IMG/VR virus record: IMGVR_UViG_3300034418_008765 | Coordinates: 1 to 22,742 of that record | DNA: 22,742 nt | Origin: a virus | Reading direction: 5' to 3' (one strand) | Shown here: positions 5,883 through 13,408 of the stretch, piece after piece | Layout of the letters: each line of letters starts with the position of its first letter | Position numbering within the stretch: position 1 is the stretch's first letter | The notes under the pieces: model-generated | Told to the model about the DNA's origin: nothing | Databases searched by the model: none | What the model saw: the letters and a program-made list of their open reading frames with translations, nothing else | Program-made: the position numbers and the translations under genes

Positions 5883-6805
5883 AGGTATTATTTTGTGAAC
5901 ATCCAAATAAACCATTAAGAGGTGGTTATTGTTCTTACTATAGTGAAATCTTTCATGCATTGAAAAGTGAGTTTGATATTGAATTCAAAAACTTTGTTCC
6001 AAGAAAGACTAGTGAGTTTGATGGATATGATGCCGTGTTTCTTGGATTTGGACACACTGATTGTGGAGAAGGTAAACCACAGACTCTTATTAGAGATAGT
6101 AAAGTTAAGTTGTTTCCAATTCTCAATAAAGAATATACAGGATTGAAGAATAAACTTGATTGGATTAGAGAGATGAGAGCAACTGCTGCTTTGAGTGTCC
6201 ATCATGATGTTGATAAATTCATGTCTCAGACTTCTATTCCATTTCATAGAATTATGTGGTCTGCTAATGAAAAACAGTTTAGAGACTATGGTGGAGATTA
6301 CAAACATGATCTATTCTTTTCTGGTGTAACTAGACCTGAACAGTCAGAGAATCTTAGAGAAAGAGTTTTATCTGAATTGAATAGACTCAATGGTGAACTT
6401 GGAAACTTTATCAATGCAAGGTCACATAGAAACAATTATTCTGGTACTATGTTTACTGATGATGAGTATGCTCGTCATCTTTCCAACTCAAAACTATGTC
6501 TTGTAACTACTGGACCTGCTGATCTTGTTGGTACAAGATTTTTTGAGATCTTTGCTGGTAATAGGAGTCTTGTAATCTGCAATAGAATGGATGAGAAGAC
6601 CTATGGTGATATGATCATTGATGAAGTAAACTGTGTCATGTTCTCTACAGTAGATGAATTCTATGAGAAGGCACAATACTACCTCGACAATGAAGATGAG
6701 AGAATCAAGATCATCAATCGAGCTTATGAATATTTCAAAGAAAAACAAACCTGGAATGTAAGATCAAAAGAAATCAAAGAAATTATTGAAGGGTATCTAA
6801 AATGA
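5879..6805 (+). CDS. GT-B glycosyltransferase, CgeB-like C-terminal domain
   Basis: A 308-residue protein with two Rossmann-like halves as in GT-B glycosyltransferases. The C-terminal half contains the family's donor-site region: YARHLSNSKLCLV, then GTRFFEIFAGN, then DEVNCVMFSTVDEFYEKAQY with a final helix ending in EIKEIIEGYL. This is the CgeB-like Glyco_trans_1_2 pattern. The start at 5879 is set by an ATGA overlap with the upstream stop; an in-frame TTG at 5867 is less likely. Substrates are unknown. No membrane segment, so it would act in the cytoplasm on a carrier or protein acceptor. Confidence 0.75.
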   Translation: MKVLFCEHPNKPLRGGYCSYYSEIFHALKSEFDIEFKNFVPRKTSEFDGYDAVFLGFGHTDCGEGKPQTLIRDSKVKLFPILNKEYTGLKNKLDWIREMRATAALSVHHDVDKFMSQTSIPFHRIMWSANEKQFRDYGGDYKHDLFFSGVTRPEQSENLRERVLSELNRLNGELGNFINARSHRNNYSGTMFTDDEYARHLSNSKLCLVTTGPADLVGTRFFEIFAGNRSLVICNRMDEKTYGDMIIDEVNCVMFSTVDEFYEKAQYYLDNEDERIKIINRAYEYFKEKQTWNVRSKEIKEIIEGYLK

Positions 6806-7656
6806 AAAGGGGATGTATATTTTTAATTTCTGCTCGTAAAAATTTACTGAAAGAATGTCTTGAATCTCTTGATAAAAATTATAACTCAAGATATAATTAC
6901 CCAATTCTTATCTTCTATCATGGTGATAGATATGATGATGAACAATATCGAAACACTATAAGGAAGATTAATCCTGATACGGAGTATCGGTTCCATAGTA
7001 TAGAAGGGAAGATTCCTGAACACCTTGAAGATAAGGATTTGTTCTGGAACTATCCAAATAACTATGCAAGATCATTTAGTAGACAGAGAGTTGGTTATCT
7101 TCATGCCAATTACTTCTGGAATAACTTCATGAATTACAAAGAGTTGGATGAATTTGACTATCTTCACAGAATTGATGATGACTCATGGTTTAAGGAAGAA
7201 ATACCTTTTAACTTCTTTGATGAGTTAGATAAGAATGATTGTTATTTTGGTACAGGTCTAACCTGGAATCACTTCCATCCCAATCATCTTGACACAAGAG
7301 CCAACCTATTTGACTGGATTAAATATTATGTCAACAAATACAATGTCGATGTTAAAAATGAACAACTTCGACAAAGTTTAGATGGAAAAGTAGATAATGA
7401 AATGTTCCATACACTGAGATGGAACTGTGGAAACTGTAACATCTATAATAGAAAGATGTTTGAAACTCAGGAGTGGAGACAATATCTTCAAGAGTTTAAT
7501 GATTTGGCAGGTGGATATAGATATCGATGGGGTGACATTGAAGTCATCGGATTGTTTGCTTATATTCATCTCGATAATCCAATCTTAGATTTCAAACTAA
7601 AAGAAAAAGGAATCTATCAAGGTAAAATTCCTCACGCACAAATGGTATTTTCGTAA
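6802..7656 (+). CDS. GT15-like alpha-1,2-mannosyltransferase (Kre2/Mnt1 family)
   Basis: A 284-residue protein that resembles the catalytic domain of fungal Kre2/Ktr/Mnt1 mannosyltransferases (GT15). Matching landmarks are FDYLHRIDDDSWF (metal-binding acidic cluster, about residues 120-132), the NCGNCNIYNRKMF acceptor-side segment (near 210), and GGYRYRWGDIEVIG (near 240), equivalent to the RWGDAPVH block of yeast members. GT15 enzymes use GDP-mannose to make alpha-1,2-mannosyl links. The family is best known from fungi, where it has an N-terminal membrane anchor; this copy has none and would be cytoplasmic. It overlaps the upstream gene by ATGA. Family call is by motif only; GDP-mannose use would match the operon's other GDP-sugar genes. 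Confidence 0.72.
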   Translation: MKRGCIFLISARKNLLKECLESLDKNYNSRYNYPILIFYHGDRYDDEQYRNTIRKINPDTEYRFHSIEGKIPEHLEDKDLFWNYPNNYARSFSRQRVGYLHANYFWNNFMNYKELDEFDYLHRIDDDSWFKEEIPFNFFDELDKNDCYFGTGLTWNHFHPNHLDTRANLFDWIKYYVNKYNVDVKNEQLRQSLDGKVDNEMFHTLRWNCGNCNIYNRKMFETQEWRQYLQEFNDLAGGYRYRWGDIEVIGLFAYIHLDNPILDFKLKEKGIYQGKIPHAQMVFS

Positions 7657-7657
7657 A

Positions 7658-8317
7658 ATGAATGAATTAATGAAAATCTTTGACAAGTATGGTACAGATA
7701 AATCAACCTTTCATGAGTATTATGGGCCATATGATGAAAACTTCTCATATAGAAGGGAACATAAAATCAATCTTTTAGAAATTGGAGTAAGAGATTGTAA
7801 AAGTTTACGATCTTGGAAAGAATATTTTCCAAAGGGTAAGATTTATGGAATGGACATTGATCCATCATGTAAAAGTTTTGAATCTGAAGGATTTAAGATA
7901 GTTATCGGTGATCAAGGAAATGAAAATGACTTGAAAAAATTTGGTGATACGAAATTTGATATCATCATCGATGATGGAAGTCACTTTACCGAACACATGG
8001 TAAGTACTTTTAGATATATGTTCGAACATCATCTCAAATCTGGTGGTGTTTATGTGATTGAAGATCTTGGATGTTCTTACATTAAAGATTTTCACTCTAC
8101 AACAAAGACTATGAGTAATTCAAAAGGTCAAAGTCTAAACAAGGACGGTATGATTAATGAACGTCATCATATTACAGATCTTTTTGAAAGTATTCATCAA
8201 AATATGGACATCCATGATTGGAACAATCGTTATGGATATAACAAAGATGGTCCAAAAAAACTTCTTTATGATAGAATGGTCAGCTACAGAAGAATAGTTT
8301 TTATCTACAAGTCATGA
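7658..8317 (+). CDS. Sugar O-methyltransferase-like class I methyltransferase
   Basis: A 219-residue protein with the layout of the MycE/macrocin-type sugar O-methyltransferases: IFDKYGTDKS near the N-terminus, NLLEIGVRDCKSL as motif I (about residues 38-50), IYGMDIDPS as the acidic strand, DIIIDDGSHFTEHM (about 101-114) holding metal-binding acidic residues and a catalytic His, and VYVIEDLGCSY as a later strand. Known relatives methylate hydroxyls of deoxysugars. It is the second methyltransferase of the operon, one base after the upstream stop, and overlaps the GT8 gene by ATGA. Together with the 5304-5882 gene it suggests that the glycan is methyl-capped at one or more positions. Confidence 0.82.
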   Translation: MNELMKIFDKYGTDKSTFHEYYGPYDENFSYRREHKINLLEIGVRDCKSLRSWKEYFPKGKIYGMDIDPSCKSFESEGFKIVIGDQGNENDLKKFGDTKFDIIIDDGSHFTEHMVSTFRYMFEHHLKSGGVYVIEDLGCSYIKDFHSTTKTMSNSKGQSLNKDGMINERHHITDLFESIHQNMDIHDWNNRYGYNKDGPKKLLYDRMVSYRRIVFIYKS

Positions 8318-9012
8318 ACGCATACATTACTTACAGTTGTAGTGATTCTTACATTCCTGGAATCGTTGCACTTTATAAATCTCTAAGACATTCTGGCAAT
8401 ACAAAAGATCTCATTGTTATGGTGACAGATGATGTCACTGATAAAGGAAAAGAACTTTTAAAGGACTTTGATATTAAGTTCTTTGATGTAGATAAGATTC
8501 ACTACAAGGGTGGTGGTAAAGTATTGAGTCGATATAAAGACAATGCTTGGAAGATGTTTACTAAGTTAAACATCTGGAAACAAACTGATTATGAGAAACT
8601 TGTCTATCTTGATGCAGATACACTAATTCTCAAAAATATCGATGATTTATTTGAGTATGATGAGTTATCTGCAGTACATGGTGGATCACAAATGTTGGGA
8701 TACAGTGGTATCGAAGGTGGAATCTTAGTTATTAAACCCAGTGAAGAAACGTTTGATAAGCTTATCGAATCACTAGATAGTGATGAATATGACATTAGAA
8801 TGTCTGATCAATCATTCTTAAATGATTACTTCACAAGACACGGAAAGATAACTCATCTTCCGGAAACTTATAATAGAAGGTGGAAAAAGAGAAAGGACTT
8901 CGACACCTGTCACATTTATCATTTCAATGCAGATAAACCTTGGATATGTCCCGAACGTATTGATCAGAATTCTCTTTCACTCTGGAATTATTACTTTAAT
9001 TTAGAATTATGA
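8314..9012 (+). CDS. GT8 family glycosyltransferase
   Basis: A 232-residue GT8 (glycogenin/galactinol synthase-like) enzyme. Seen in order: ITYSCSDSYIPG near the N-terminus, LVYLDADTLILKN with the DAD metal site (near residue 100), the GYSGIEGGILVIKPS segment (near 130), MSDQSFLNDYF (near 165), and HIYHFNADKPW, the C-terminal HxxGxxKPW-like block. GT8 members are retaining enzymes that use UDP-glucose, UDP-galactose and related donors. The next gene is a probable UDP-sugar 4-epimerase, which could supply UDP-galactose or UDP-GalNAc. ATGA overlaps on both sides. Family is confident; donor is inference from the neighbour. Confidence 0.88.
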   Translation: MNAYITYSCSDSYIPGIVALYKSLRHSGNTKDLIVMVTDDVTDKGKELLKDFDIKFFDVDKIHYKGGGKVLSRYKDNAWKMFTKLNIWKQTDYEKLVYLDADTLILKNIDDLFEYDELSAVHGGSQMLGYSGIEGGILVIKPSEETFDKLIESLDSDEYDIRMSDQSFLNDYFTRHGKITHLPETYNRRWKKRKDFDTCHIYHFNADKPWICPERIDQNSLSLWNYYFNLEL

Positions 9013-9905
9013 AAACTTCTCTTGTAACTGGTGGTGCTGGATTTATTGGATCACATCTTGTAGATAAACTTCTTAGTTTGGGTCACAATGTGATTGTTAT
9101 TGATAATGAAAGTTCTGATGGCCATGACGATTATCATTGGAATGATGATGCAGAAAACTATCCTATAGATATTAGGAACTTTCATCAAATCGTTGACAAA
9201 TTCAAAGGTGTTGATTATGTGTATCACCTTGCTGCAAAAGCAAGTGTTCAAGCATCGGTAGATAATCCTATTCCTACAATAGAAACTCAAGTGATGGGAA
9301 CTGTGAATGTTCTTGAAGCTGCACGAGCGAATGGTGTAGAGAAGTTCATTTATTCTTCTACCTCTGCCTGTTATGGAAATAGAAATCCTATTCCTAATGT
9401 TGAGACTATGAGAGAGGATCCTCTAAACGCCTATGCCATTGGCAAATTATCTGGTGAACAATTAGTCAAATCTTATTATGGATTATATGGTATGAAGACT
9501 GTTGCTTTCAGGTATACTAACGTTTATGGTGAAAGAGCTCGTCATGTTGGAACTTATGCACCTGCAGTGAGTAAGTTTCTTAAGATGCGTAAGGAAGGTA
9601 ATCCTCTTACTATTTTTGGTGATGGACTTCAACGTCGTGATTTTATTCATGTATCTGATGTTGTAAGTGCAAATGCTCTGATTAGTTTTGAAGAACTTGA
9701 AAATTGGGGAGAAGTATATAATATTGGATATGGTAAGAACTGGAGTATCCAAGAGATTGCTGATGCTATCTCTGAGGAACAGATCCATCTTTCAGGAAGA
9801 CCTGGAGAGATGAGAGAAACACTTGCCGATATTCGTAAATCAAAATCAGAATTGACATGGAAACCAAAAATTGATATTATAGAATGGATTAAAACACAGT
9901 TGTGA
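9009..9905 (+). CDS. UDP-sugar 4-epimerase-like NAD-dependent epimerase
   Basis: A 298-residue extended short-chain dehydrogenase. GGAGFIGSH at residues 8-16 binds NAD, HLAAKASV follows as the conserved HLAA strand, SSTSACYG carries the catalytic Ser/Thr region (near 118), and YAIGK gives the YxxxK pair. RYTNVYGERA and FGDGLQRRDFIHV are the usual substrate-binding blocks. The overall pattern is closest to UDP-glucose/UDP-N-acetylglucosamine 4-epimerases, but it is shorter than GalE (about 338 residues) and dTDP- or GDP-sugar specificity cannot be ruled out. It shares only the general fold with the epimerase at 2083-3141. ATGA overlap with the GT8 gene; the next gene begins one base after its stop. 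Confidence 0.83.
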   Translation: MKTSLVTGGAGFIGSHLVDKLLSLGHNVIVIDNESSDGHDDYHWNDDAENYPIDIRNFHQIVDKFKGVDYVYHLAAKASVQASVDNPIPTIETQVMGTVNVLEAARANGVEKFIYSSTSACYGNRNPIPNVETMREDPLNAYAIGKLSGEQLVKSYYGLYGMKTVAFRYTNVYGERARHVGTYAPAVSKFLKMRKEGNPLTIFGDGLQRRDFIHVSDVVSANALISFEELENWGEVYNIGYGKNWSIQEIADAISEEQIHLSGRPGEMRETLADIRKSKSELTWKPKIDIIEWIKTQL

Positions 9906-9906
9906 T

Positions 9907-10614
9907 ATGAAAAAAATTACAATTAATCTTTCATTCTATAATCAGAATGACGTACTTATAAAACAAGTTGAAAGTTGGAATTCCTGGTCTCAAGAAATTA
10001 GAGACCAGTTTTCTTTTTGCATAGTTGACGACTGTAGTGAAACTTCTGCACTGGAAATTCTTTCAGAAACCAATCTAGAGAATCTTGACCTATCAATTTA
10101 TAGAGTCAAAGAAGACTTATATTGCAATATTGCCGGTGTTAGAAATCTTTCAGCTCAAGAATGTAAAACAGACTGGATGGTCATTCTTGATATGGATACA
10201 TTTGTATCTGAAGAATTAGCAAATAGTATGTTAAAGTTGTCAACAAGTAGAAAAGGAGAGTGTTTTAAATTTAATAGGAGAGTTCCTGGATATCCCAATC
10301 ATCCAAAGAATGGACAACCTCATCCAGCAGTTTGTCTTCTCCGTGTAGATGATTATTGGAATGTAGGTGGATGTGAAGAAGATTTAGTCGGTCATTATGG
10401 ATGGACAGATCCAAGTTTTTGGTATAGGTCGATTGGAAAACTTCATGTATGTACATACACTGATTTATATTTGGATTATGTTCCAGAAGGTGAATCTGAT
10501 ATTAATAGAGATAATTCACACAACCATAAATTATTTGAGAGTAAAAAAATAACAGGTAACTGGTCAACAGATTTTGTAAGATTTGATTGGGAGAAGATCT
10601 ATGGATCGAAATAA
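9907..10614 (+). CDS. GT2/GT7C-like (GT-A) glycosyltransferase
   Basis: A 235-residue GT-A type glycosyltransferase. TINLSFYNQ opens the fold, CIVDDCS (near residue 40) is the nucleotide-binding acidic loop, and VILDMDTFV (near 97) carries the DxD motif. A later GGCEEDLVGHYGWTDPSFWYR segment is like the GG-x-D/E-E...GW-x-D block of the galactosyltransferase C-terminal family, where the acidic residues act in catalysis. Donor unknown; UDP-galactose would suit that family and the adjacent epimerase. Its 3' end overlaps the start of the next gene by 14 bases. Confidence 0.75.
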   Translation: MKKITINLSFYNQNDVLIKQVESWNSWSQEIRDQFSFCIVDDCSETSALEILSETNLENLDLSIYRVKEDLYCNIAGVRNLSAQECKTDWMVILDMDTFVSEELANSMLKLSTSRKGECFKFNRRVPGYPNHPKNGQPHPAVCLLRVDDYWNVGGCEEDLVGHYGWTDPSFWYRSIGKLHVCTYTDLYLDYVPEGESDINRDNSHNHKLFESKKITGNWSTDFVRFDWEKIYGSK

Positions 10615-11386
10615 ATCATTGTATAAATTGGATGGAATTGGCCCTATCTATTATTTGAACCTAGATGGACAGCCAGAGAGACGAGAATACATGGAAACCC
10701 AGTTTGACTACTGGGGAATCAAAAACTACACCAGAGTGTCCTCCTACGATGGTAGAGACGATGATTTGAGCCATATTCTTAAAGGAAGATATCCAGAAAA
10801 TATGAGTGGTGGTGAAATTGGTTGCACTACATCTCATCTTAATGCCATTAAACAGTTCTATGAAACTGGTGAGCCTTATGCAATTATGATGGAAGATGAT
10901 TGTAGTTTAGATCTTGTGAGGTTCTGGAATTTTACCTGGAAAGATTTTTATTCTCGTATTCCATATGATTGGGATGTTTGTCAGATTGCAATTATTTGTA
11001 CAGGAGATATTCATATCAAGGTACATAAAAGATTTGTCAATGAGTTTTCTACTGCCTGTTATCTAGTTACTAGACATCATGCTAAAAAATTGATTGATCT
11101 TCATTGTAGAGGTGACAAATATAAATTGGACAATGGTGTAAGACCACGACCAGTAGCTGATGATTTGATTTATAATTCAGGTAATACATATGCACTTCCA
11201 CTTCTTCTTTATAGAACAGAGTTGGGTTCCAGTATTCATCAGGATCATGTGGAAGTATTTCATAAATCAAACTTCGAAGCTCAAATGAATTTTTGGCAAC
11301 AGAGGGGAGCTCAAATGACCATTCAAGAGATGATGGATTATGATCCTTATCTCGGAAGAGTTACGGAATCTACGAATAAGAGTTGA
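10601..11386 (+). CDS. GT25 family glycosyltransferase (LPS type)
   Basis: A 261-residue GT25 (LPS glycosyltransferase) protein. The N-terminal YYLNLDGQPERREYM block is diagnostic, followed by the SSYDGR segment, GGEIGCTTSHLNAI (about residues 73-86) and YAIMMEDDCSLD with the EDD metal site. I chose the ATG at 10601 because GGGAG at 10589-10593 lies seven bases upstream; this gives a 14-base overlap with the previous gene. Relatives transfer galactose or glucose to LPS core, or to collagen in animals. It is the last gene of the operon; its TGA stop lies inside a TTGACA that may be the -35 of the next promoter. Confidence 0.85.
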   Translation: MDRNKSLYKLDGIGPIYYLNLDGQPERREYMETQFDYWGIKNYTRVSSYDGRDDDLSHILKGRYPENMSGGEIGCTTSHLNAIKQFYETGEPYAIMMEDDCSLDLVRFWNFTWKDFYSRIPYDWDVCQIAIICTGDIHIKVHKRFVNEFSTACYLVTRHHAKKLIDLHCRGDKYKLDNGVRPRPVADDLIYNSGNTYALPLLLYRTELGSSIHQDHVEVFHKSNFEAQMNFWQQRGAQMTIQEMMDYDPYLGRVTESTNKS

Positions 11387-11416
11387 CACGGACACTCTTC
11401 CCTGATAGTATAAATA
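11383..11416 (+). promoter_or_regulatory. Late promoter and possible sigma-70 promoter
   Basis: TATAAATA (11409-11416) is a perfect T4-type late promoter. TTGACA at 11383-11388 overlaps the glycan operon's last stop codon and is 17 bp from TAGTAT (11406-11411), a weak -10. Transcripts from either would carry a leader of roughly 100 nt with three hairpins (11422-11442, 11455-11473, 11481-11498) before the next gene. Confidence 0.65.
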
Positions 11417-11520
11417 CATGGTCATGAAAGACAACTTCATGATCTGTAACAAACGAAGACACGTCGAGTCTTCTTTCATCTGTGGGTGAAATTCCACAAG
11501 TAAATAACGAGGTAACAAAA

Positions 11521-11886
11521 ATGATCAAATCTGTATTCGCAGCAACTGCTGCTCTGTCCATGTCCGCTGGTGCTGCTTTTGCAGGTCCTTACGTCAATGT
11601 GGAAGCAAACTCTGGTTTTGTTGGTTCTGATTACTCCGGAACTGTAACCGACCTCCACGTTGGTTATGAAGGTTCTGAAGGTGCTGTAGGATACTACGTC
11701 CAAGCAGGTCCTAGCCTCGTCTCCCCAGACGGTGCTGAGAGCGAGACCGTCTTCTCTGGTAAGGCAGGTGCTTCTATTGCTGCTACTGAGAATCTTTCAG
11801 TTTATGGTGAAGTTTCCTTCGCAACTGGCATCGATGGTGGTGATAACGGTTATGGCACCAAGGCTGGTGTTAAGTTCAATTTCTGA
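11521..11886 (+). CDS. Secreted outer-membrane beta-barrel-like protein
   Basis: A 121-residue protein with a clear signal peptide (Lys3, hydrophobic Ala-rich core, AGAAFA cleavage site near residue 21). The mature part is about 100 residues of alternating polar and aromatic or aliphatic residues in Gly-rich strands (for example GAVGYYVQAG, NLSVYGEVSF, YGTKAGVKFNF). The last residue is Phe, the C-terminal signature recognised by the outer-membrane assembly machinery. The start at 11521 is fixed by GAGGT at 11509-11513. Codons are more host-like (C-ending) than in the glycan operon, suggesting high expression. It probably inserts in the host outer membrane, where superinfection exclusion or altered permeability are possible roles. 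No exact family recognised. Confidence 0.75.
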   Translation: MIKSVFAATAALSMSAGAAFAGPYVNVEANSGFVGSDYSGTVTDLHVGYEGSEGAVGYYVQAGPSLVSPDGAESETVFSGKAGASIAATENLSVYGEVSFATGIDGGDNGYGTKAGVKFNF

Positions 11887-11915
11887 TAGATAATTGGAAA
11901 TAATCTAATCCTGTT

Positions 11916-11944
11916 AGGGTCCCTAAACAAGGGACCCTTTTTTT
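11916..11944 (+). terminator. Rho-independent terminator after the beta-barrel gene
   Basis: An 8-bp perfect stem AGGGTCCC/GGGACCCT (11916-11923, 11931-11938), a 7-base loop and seven T's ending at 11944. Confidence 0.92.
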
Positions 11945-11997
11945 GTCTCGACAAACATTAAGAATAAGTAAAAATACTCTATATATTGAGGTTTGTT

Positions 11998-12051
11998 CTT
12001 AAATTAACTTAACCGTATTTTAAAGACAAGAATTGAAAAGGATGTTATGAT
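11998..12051 (+). promoter_or_regulatory. Putative cyanobacterial Pho box and pstS promoter
   Basis: Three 8-base repeats lie exactly 10 bp apart: CTTAAATT (11998), CTTAACCG (12008) and TTTTAAAG (12018). They resemble the cyanobacterial Pho box (tandem PyTTAAPyPy-type repeats bound by PhoB/SphR). A -10-like TATGAT follows at 12046-12051, 20 bp after the last repeat, and no -35 hexamer is seen, as expected of an activator-dependent promoter. The untranslated leader to the pstS start is about 60 nt. Confidence 0.6.
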
Positions 12052-12118
12052 AATCTGGTCTTCAACGGACAAACTAAAAAACATTACAAAGGTAAAAACA
12101 AGTTCTGATATTATATAA

Positions 12119-13105
12119 ATGAAACTCAAAGCAATCGTTGCTGCCGCCTTGGCAGCACCCCTGATGGTAGCTTGCGCTTCTACTGAGAACAAAGAAGTCA
12201 GTCAAAAAGAACCATACAAACTGAATGGTGCTGGTGCTTCTTTCCCTGCTATGTTGTATAACAACATGCTCCAAGATCTTGCTAAGGTTACTGGCAACCA
12301 AGTCAATTATCAAGCAGTTGGTAGTGGTGCTGGTGTTCGTCAGTTCAAAGCAAAGACTGTTGACTTCAGTGCCTCTGATGGTGCTGTAAGTGACGCTAAG
12401 CAACCTGCTGAAGGTATGGTTCACATCCCCATGACTGGTGGTGCTATCGTTCCTACCTACAACTATCCTGGTTGTGAAGTCCAGATGACCCAAACTGATC
12501 TCGCAGATGTTTTCCTCGGCAAGATTACTAACTGGGCTGCTTTCGGCTGTAATAATAAGCGTATTACTACAGTTCACCGTTCGGACGGAAGTGGCACTAC
12601 CAAGGGGTTCACGAACTCCCTGTCGGCATTCTCTCCCGAATGGAAGAAGACTGTGGGTACAGGTAAGGCCGTGAAGTGGCCTGTTGGTGTTGGTTCTAAA
12701 GGTAATAGTGGTGTTGCTGCTACTATCACTAATACTCTTGGTTCTATTGGTTATGTAAACTATGGTTATGTGAAGGGTGACCTACAACAGGTTGCTATTC
12801 AGAACCGTTCTGGTAATTTTGTGAAAGCTTCTGCTCAGACTGCATCTGCTGGTCTTGGTGAGATCGTTCTTGACGATCAACTCCGTGGTGCTGATGCTAA
12901 CCCTGCTGGTGATAACGCCTATCCTATCGTCTCCTTGACTTGGATTCTGGCATACCCTGAGTATGAAAAGAATGATGATGTGAAGGACATGCTTCGTTGG
13001 ATGTTGACACCTACTCAGCAACAGAAGGCAGACTCTCTTGGTTATGTTCCTCTTCCTGAAGAACTTCGTCAGAAAGCACTTGCTGCTGTTGATACCCTAA
13101 AGTGA
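12119..13105 (+). CDS. pstS: PstS phosphate-binding lipoprotein
   Basis: A 328-residue phosphate ABC-transporter substrate-binding protein. A lipoprotein signal peptide ends in Val-Ala-Cys with Cys19 as the lipid-modified residue. Phosphate-site motifs are in place: GAGASF at 37-42, VGSGAG at 67-72, DFSASDG at 82-88 and RSDGSGTT at 154-161. It would be exported and tethered, then pass phosphate to the host PstCAB permease; no permease genes are present in the window. Cyanophage pstS genes are known to be induced in phosphate-starved hosts through the host PhoR/PhoB system, matching the Pho-box-like repeats upstream. No ribosome-binding site is near the ATG; AAAGGT at about 12088 is too far. 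A strong terminator follows. Confidence 0.96.
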   Translation: MKLKAIVAAALAAPLMVACASTENKEVSQKEPYKLNGAGASFPAMLYNNMLQDLAKVTGNQVNYQAVGSGAGVRQFKAKTVDFSASDGAVSDAKQPAEGMVHIPMTGGAIVPTYNYPGCEVQMTQTDLADVFLGKITNWAAFGCNNKRITTVHRSDGSGTTKGFTNSLSAFSPEWKKTVGTGKAVKWPVGVGSKGNSGVAATITNTLGSIGYVNYGYVKGDLQQVAIQNRSGNFVKASAQTASAGLGEIVLDDQLRGADANPAGDNAYPIVSLTWILAYPEYEKNDDVKDMLRWMLTPTQQQKADSLGYVPLPEELRQKALAAVDTLK

Positions 13106-13124
13106 TTCGGTATAAATGACTATA

Positions 13125-13152
13125 AAAGACCTCTTGACAGAGGTCTTTTTTT
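13125..13152 (+). terminator. Rho-independent terminator of pstS
   Basis: A 9-bp perfect stem AAAGACCTC/GAGGTCTTT (13125-13133, 13140-13148), a six-base loop TTGACA and a run of seven T's (13146-13152). The loop is exactly the -35 hexamer of the next promoter. Confidence 0.92.
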
Positions 13153-13162
13153 ACTATATAAT
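13134..13162 (+). promoter_or_regulatory. Perfect consensus sigma-70 promoter for the hli operon
   Basis: TTGACA (13134-13139) and TATAAT (13157-13162) with a 17-bp spacer match the consensus fully. The -35 is the whole loop of the pstS terminator, and the spacer contains the 3' stem arm and the T tract. It lies 27 bases before the first hli gene. Confidence 0.88.
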
Positions 13163-13189
13163 ATGTAAAGTTTTATAACAAATTGTAAT

Positions 13190-13408
13190 ATGACTGTAAC
13201 AACTGAAGATGGTGGAAGGCAAAATATGTTTGCCCGAGAACCACAAATGTACATCTCTAAAACAGATGCGGAGAGATATGGTTATGAAACATATGCAGAA
13301 CGTGCTGAAAAACTGAACGGTCGTACAGCAATGTTAGGATTTGTAGCAGCAGTAATTTCTTATGTTACAAGTGGTAGTGTATTTTTCTTTGGTGTATTTG
13401 GTTTCTGA
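13190..13408 (+). CDS. hli: High-light-inducible protein (Hli)
   Basis: A 72-residue one-helix chlorophyll-binding-like protein. The diagnostic block AERAEKLNGRTAMLGFVAAV (about residues 37-56) contains the Glu, Asn/Arg and Met of the ExxNGRxAMxG motif, followed by the rest of the transmembrane helix to residue 60 and a hydrophobic tail. The N-terminal 36 residues are soluble. Hli proteins sit in the thylakoid membrane and protect photosystem II from excess light; phage copies are thought to extend photosynthesis during infection. First gene after a perfect promoter; its stop overlaps the next ATG (TGATG). Confidence 0.95.
   Translation: MTVTTEDGGRQNMFAREPQMYISKTDAERYGYETYAERAEKLNGRTAMLGFVAAVISYVTSGSVFFFGVFGF

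Noticed and set aside
11267-11703. Minus-strand ORFs of 60-83 codons across the beta-barrel leader and gene
   Set aside because: They overlap a well-supported plus-strand gene and its promoter, have no ribosome-binding sites, and look like composition-driven antisense frames.
12110-12122. TATAAATG at the pstS start as a late promoter
   Set aside because: It differs from the late consensus at the last base and overlaps the start codon itself, so a transcript from it would lack the start.
12074-12577. 167-codon minus-strand ORF opposite pstS
   Set aside because: Antisense to an unambiguous pstS; no promoter or recognisable domain.
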